From Verrucomicrobiota bacterium (lineage in GTDB: Bacteria > Verrucomicrobiota > Kiritimatiellia > JAAZAB01), in NCBI GenBank assembly GCA_018896395.1, contig JAHIMN010000078.1, forward strand, positions 1 to 7,654: a stretch of 7,654 bases of DNA, written 5' to 3'. Positions 5,794-7,654 of this stretch are shown here, in pieces (the stretch's first letter is position 1; each line of letters starts with the position of its first letter). Both the position numbers and the translations under genes were made by a program. The notes under the pieces were generated by a model. That model ran no database searches, had not been told where the DNA came from, and saw nothing but the letters and a program-made list of their open reading frames with translations.

Positions 5794-6675
5794 CTATTTG
5801 GTATTTGAAATTTCCCTGGAATTTGGAACTTGGAACTTGGATTTTTCCTTATCTTCCACTTCCACAGCTATGAATGCCAAATTTTGTTTATCAGCTTCTT
5901 CAATGATTTGTTCCCGTTCCAGCAAAATTGTTTTGTGAGCTTCTATGACCAGCACGGTCGCCTTGATTTTTTTCAGCACTGCCAGGGTATGCAGGCCGAC
6001 CACGGGAATGTCGTAGCGCATGTCGTGGCCCTGCCGCGCCACCTTTACCACCACGGCGCCGGCGCCCCCCAGCTTCCCGGCGCGCAGCATGGTCTCGTCC
6101 GTGCCCTCAAAGGCCTCAACCGCCAGGATCACGCCTTCCTTGACCACGACTGTCTGCCCGATTTCCAGGGCGCTGGTGGCCTTGGCCGCCTGGAGCCCCA
6201 GTTCGATATCCTGCCGCTCGCGCTCGGTCGGCGCGCGGCGGCTGAGCAAGCCCGGGGCCGGCATGGTGTCTTCCATAAACCGGTAGGCCGGCAGGAGCTC
6301 GACCCCGATGGACTTGAGTTCATCCCCGATGGCGCCGAAAATGGTCCGGGCGTTGCGGTCTTTCAGCCGGGCCAGGATCGCCAGCGCGCGGGCATCCAGG
6401 CGGACATGAAAAAGATTCGAGGGCGCAATCTGGCCGGCCATAACCGCCTGAGAAATTCCATGCTTGTGAAAAGCCTCCAGCATGGCCTCCAATTGGCCGA
6501 CATGCAGCCACACGACTTGATCGGCCGCCTTTTCGATTCCCGGATCGGTTTCCCCGCGGAACGCAACGGCCACCACCTGCCGCACGCCCTGTTTTCTGGC
6601 GCCTTCCGCCAAGAGCCGCGGATACGCTCCGCGCCCGGCAATGATGCCCAGTTTTTCCGGTATCGCTTCTGTCAT
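5794..6675 (-). CDS. lpxI: UDP-2,3-diacylglucosamine pyrophosphatase LpxI
   Basis: A 293-residue protein of the DUF1009/LpxI family. It hydrolyses UDP-2,3-diacylglucosamine to lipid X and UMP at the inner membrane, replacing LpxH in many non-enteric Gram-negatives. Visible features are the N-terminal KLGIIAGRGAYPRLLAEGAR (8-27), QAVMAGQI (76-83), DGEL-like GDELKSIGVELLPA (117-130), VVVKEGVILAVEAFEGTDE (176-194) and the C-terminal KVARQGHDMRYDIPVVGLHT (211-230). D222 in the last block corresponds to the region of the catalytic aspartate known from Caulobacter LpxI. The start at 6675 follows GGGAAG by about eight bases. Residues 278-293 (KSKFQVPNSREISNTK) are encoded entirely by the right inverted repeat of the S23 cassette, so the native end was probably near 270-277. 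As first gene of the run it lacks the usual lpxA neighbour upstream. Confidence 0.93.
   Translation of the reverse strand: MTEAIPEKLGIIAGRGAYPRLLAEGARKQGVRQVVAVAFRGETDPGIEKAADQVVWLHVGQLEAMLEAFHKHGISQAVMAGQIAPSNLFHVRLDARALAILARLKDRNARTIFGAIGDELKSIGVELLPAYRFMEDTMPAPGLLSRRAPTERERQDIELGLQAAKATSALEIGQTVVVKEGVILAVEAFEGTDETMLRAGKLGGAGAVVVKVARQGHDMRYDIPVVGLHTLAVLKKIKATVLVIEAHKTILLEREQIIEEADKQNLAFIAVEVEDKEKSKFQVPNSREISNTK
5809..5846 (-). repeat. Right inverted repeat of the S23 cassette, translated as the LpxI tail
   Basis: On the minus strand four 7-bp units (AAATCCA, AGTTCCA twice, AATTCCA) are followed by GGGAAATT, mirroring the left end. The LpxI reading frame runs through it and stops just beyond it at 5796-5794. 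The 7-bp period is not a multiple of three, so successive units are read in different frames, as expected for non-protein DNA captured by a reading frame. Confidence 0.65.
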
Positions 6676-6727
6676 AATAATCTTCCCGGCCGTCTGAAAC
6701 TGCGGCCATTTGATGGTTTACGCCTTA

Positions 6728-6756
6728 TTTATACCCGTAATAGCTCGCCGGATGAA
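6728..6756 (-). promoter_or_regulatory. Tentative promoter of the lpxI transcript
   Basis: On the minus strand TATAAA (6733-6728) is a fair -10 box about 53 bases before the lpxI ATG. The sequence 17 bases upstream (TTCATC, 6756-6751) matches a -35 box poorly. An 8-bp inverted repeat (GCCTTATT at 6722-6729, AATAAGGC at 6772-6779) brackets it. A transcript start is needed here because the divergent fic gene excludes read-through from a gene further upstream on this strand, but the exact site is uncertain. Confidence 0.25.
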
Positions 6757-6844
6757 GAAAAATGTTTGCCGAATAAGGCACCTTGAAATTTACTTGCTCA
6801 GGCACACAATCCGGCGTTATGCTGAAGCCAACAACAATGGATAG

Positions 6845-6871
6845 TTGGAGGTCACAATTTGTGGCCTCCAA
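6845..6871. promoter_or_regulatory. 27-bp palindrome, copy 1 (candidate operator or structured repeat)
   Basis: Arms TTGGAGGTCACAA and TTGTGGCCTCCAA around one central base match at 12 of 13 positions; the mismatch is a T-G pair. There is no T-tract, so it is not a terminator. It lies in the 428-bp divergent region between lpxI and fic, which otherwise has no gene that I can support. A second copy lies at 6908-6934. Confidence 0.6.
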
Positions 6872-6907
6872 TGGAAATCACACGGATTGACCCGGGTAGC
6901 GGACAAT

Positions 6908-6934
6908 CTTGAAGTCACAAATTGTGACTTCAAG
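6908..6934. promoter_or_regulatory. 27-bp palindrome, copy 2 (candidate operator or structured repeat)
   Basis: Arms CTTGAAGTCACAA and TTGTGACTTCAAG around one central base are a perfect inverted match. Its centre (6921) is 63 bp from the centre of copy 1 (6858), six helical turns, so a dimeric protein would meet both on the same face. The core TCACAA-N-TTGTGA has the CRP half-sites in the opposite order, so it is not a CRP site. It ends 75 bases before the -35 box of the fic promoter. Confidence 0.65.
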
Positions 6935-7009
6935 TTGGGGTGGATTGCGCCGGGCAACTCCGTACGCCTTCACTGAGCAAGATGCATCCTTCCCGTAAGA
7001 AAGAAGGAG

Positions 7010-7038
7010 TTGACATCCGGAACATTATACCGTAGTAT
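7010..7038 (+). promoter_or_regulatory. Sigma-70-type promoter of the fic gene
   Basis: A perfect TTGACA (7010-7015) is followed by 17 bases and TAGTAT (7033-7038, 4 of 6 to consensus). Transcription would begin near 7045, giving a leader of about 60 bases. A 6-bp inverted repeat (TCCTTC at 6988-6993 with GAAGGA at 7003-7008) ends directly before the -35 box and could be an operator. Confidence 0.5.
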
Positions 7039-7103
7039 TTGGACAAAGGATGGCCCTTAATATACACAACCTGTTTAATGACAATATATTACAGGAGACA
7101 ATA

Positions 7104-7654
7104 GTGAGGACATTCGAGCGGACACATAGCTGGCTCAAGTTCACTGCCGATTTACATCAGGCGTCCCCTTCGTTATGGATCGCCCTCGGAGAATGCCAGT
7201 CGAAATGCGAGCATATTTCACGCATGCCTCTGCGTCCGGATACAGCAGAGCAACTCTACAATCTCTATCTGGCAAAGGGGGCTGCTGCAACGACCGCCAT
7301 CGAGGGAAATAGTCTTTCAGAAGAACAGGTTCGACAACATCTGGAAGGCAAGCTGAAACTGCCCCCCTCCCAGCAATATCTGCAAAAGGAAGTGGACAAC
7401 ATCATCCAAGCCTGTAATGCCATTTTGGAAGCTATTAGCGACGGTAAAGATCCATCGCTGGATGCCGCCGGGATTCTGGACTTGAATCGTCGGGTTCTGG
7501 AAGGACTATCGTTGGAGCCTGAAGTGAAACCGGGGGAGATTCGAACGCACAGCGTTATGGTAGGACGCTATCGAGGTGCGCCGGCCGAGGATTGCGAGTT
7601 TCTGCTGGCAAAACTCGCTGAGTGGTTGAACGGTGATGACTTTAAACCGGCGCC
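7104..7654 (+). CDS. Fic-family protein (partial, N-terminal part)
   Basis: A GTG start at 7104 with AGGAG at 7093-7097 opens a frame that stays open to the window end (183 codons). Residues 63-69, TTAIEGN, carry the inhibitory motif (S/T)xxxE(G/N), here T63 and E67-G68. This motif lies before the Fic core, as in class II Fic proteins, where the glutamate blocks productive ATP binding. Further matches to the family are the helix with LYNLYLAKGA just before it, DPSLDAAGILDLNRRVLEGL (116-135), and KPGEIRTHSVMVGRYRGAPA (142-161), which normally precedes the catalytic loop. The catalytic HPFxxGNGR motif would lie beyond the window and cannot be checked. Fic enzymes mostly transfer AMP to hydroxyl groups of target proteins. 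Proteins of this build are often stand-alone genes with variable C-terminal domains. It is divergent from the lipid A genes and probably unrelated to them. Confidence 0.85.
   Translation, partial: MRTFERTHSWLKFTADLHQASPSLWIALGECQSKCEHISRMPLRPDTAEQLYNLYLAKGAAATTAIEGNSLSEEQVRQHLEGKLKLPPSQQYLQKEVDNIIQACNAILEAISDGKDPSLDAAGILDLNRRVLEGLSLEPEVKPGEIRTHSVMVGRYRGAPAEDCEFLLAKLAEWLNGDDFKPA

Larger units (their letters stand above)
5313..5846. mobile_element. S23-type cassette: inverted repeats flanking a four-helix-bundle gene
   Basis: A 534-bp unit inserted between lpxI and the dehydrogenase gene. The left end (5313-5350) and right end (5846-5809, read on the other strand) match at 33 of 38 positions. 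Each consists of four 7-bp units of the AATTCCA type followed by a GGAAATT block. On the left the units are at 5315-5342. The cargo is one four-helix-bundle gene whose base composition is visibly more AT-rich than the lipid A genes. S23-type proteins are known from intervening sequences in 23S rRNA genes and from scattered genomic cassettes. No target duplication is visible and no recombinase is encoded, so any mobility would depend on host or trans-acting enzymes. Confidence 0.6.

Noticed and set aside
5313..5846. S23-type protein as the Avd component of a diversity-generating retroelement
   Set aside because: There is no reverse transcriptase, template or variable repeat pair, or variable target gene in the window.
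5830..6786. A 318-codon open frame on the plus strand
   Set aside because: It lies antisense to lpxI along its whole length. Its composition (many H, Q and R residues) is that of a shadow frame in GC-rich DNA, and lpxI is a clear family member.
6752..6844. A 30-codon plus-strand frame starting ATGAAGAAAAAT
   Set aside because: There is no ribosome binding site and the peptide is basic with no hydrophobic or domain pattern. It ends at the edge of a palindrome.
6845..6934. Palindrome pair as intrinsic terminators or CRP sites
   Set aside because: Neither is followed by a T-tract. The half-sites TCACA and TGTGA are in the reverse order of a CRP site with only a few bases between them.

Overview
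The window is a piece of chromosome from a Gram-negative bacterium that makes lipopolysaccharide. It carries two lipid A genes (lpxI and lpxB) with a Gfo/Idh-type dehydrogenase between them. The coding DNA is GC-rich and the intergenic DNA is AT-rich and full of repeats. An lpxI-dehydrogenase-lpxB order, four-helix-bundle (S23-type) repeat cassettes and many dispersed inverted repeats fit an uncultured PVC-type lineage (Kiritimatiellota, Lentisphaerota or Omnitrophota) or a deltaproteobacterium. That placement is inference and low confidence.

Layout. At the left edge (1-111, minus) is the start of a gene for an exported or membrane protein, with a good promoter at 166-194. Divergent from it is a single-domain homocysteine S-methyltransferase (304-1194, plus). 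A GC-rich 18-bp tandem repeat separates it from a long run of minus-strand genes. In their direction of transcription these are: lpxI (6675-5794), an S23-type four-helix-bundle gene inside an inverted-repeat cassette (5846-5313), a Gfo/Idh/MocA dehydrogenase (5295-4312), an inverted-repeat element without a gene (4274-4089), lpxB (4064-2931), a family 2 glycosyltransferase overlapping lpxB by 4 bp (2934-2065), a hairpin cluster, a 66-residue two-helix membrane protein (1992-1792) and an ExbD-like lipoprotein (1644-1273). On the right, divergent from lpxI, a 428-bp intergenic region holds two related 27-bp palindromes and a promoter. These precede the start of a Fic-family protein gene (7104 to beyond the window).

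How the genes work together. LpxI makes lipid X from UDP-2,3-diacylglucosamine, and LpxB joins lipid X to UDP-diacylglucosamine to form the lipid A disaccharide. The dehydrogenase sits where GnnA sits in species that make amide-linked lipid A, and the glycosyltransferase is probably an LPS sugar transferase. lpxA, lpxC and lpxD are not in the window.

The most unusual feature is that every loose junction of this lipid A operon is filled with repeat DNA. At three of them the repeat also encodes the last 10-17 residues of the upstream protein (LpxI, the dehydrogenase and the glycosyltransferase). The second notable feature is the palindrome pair before fic. The two copies differ by three paired, compensatory substitutions, and their centres lie 63 bp apart. 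I do not see a clear new multi-gene system.
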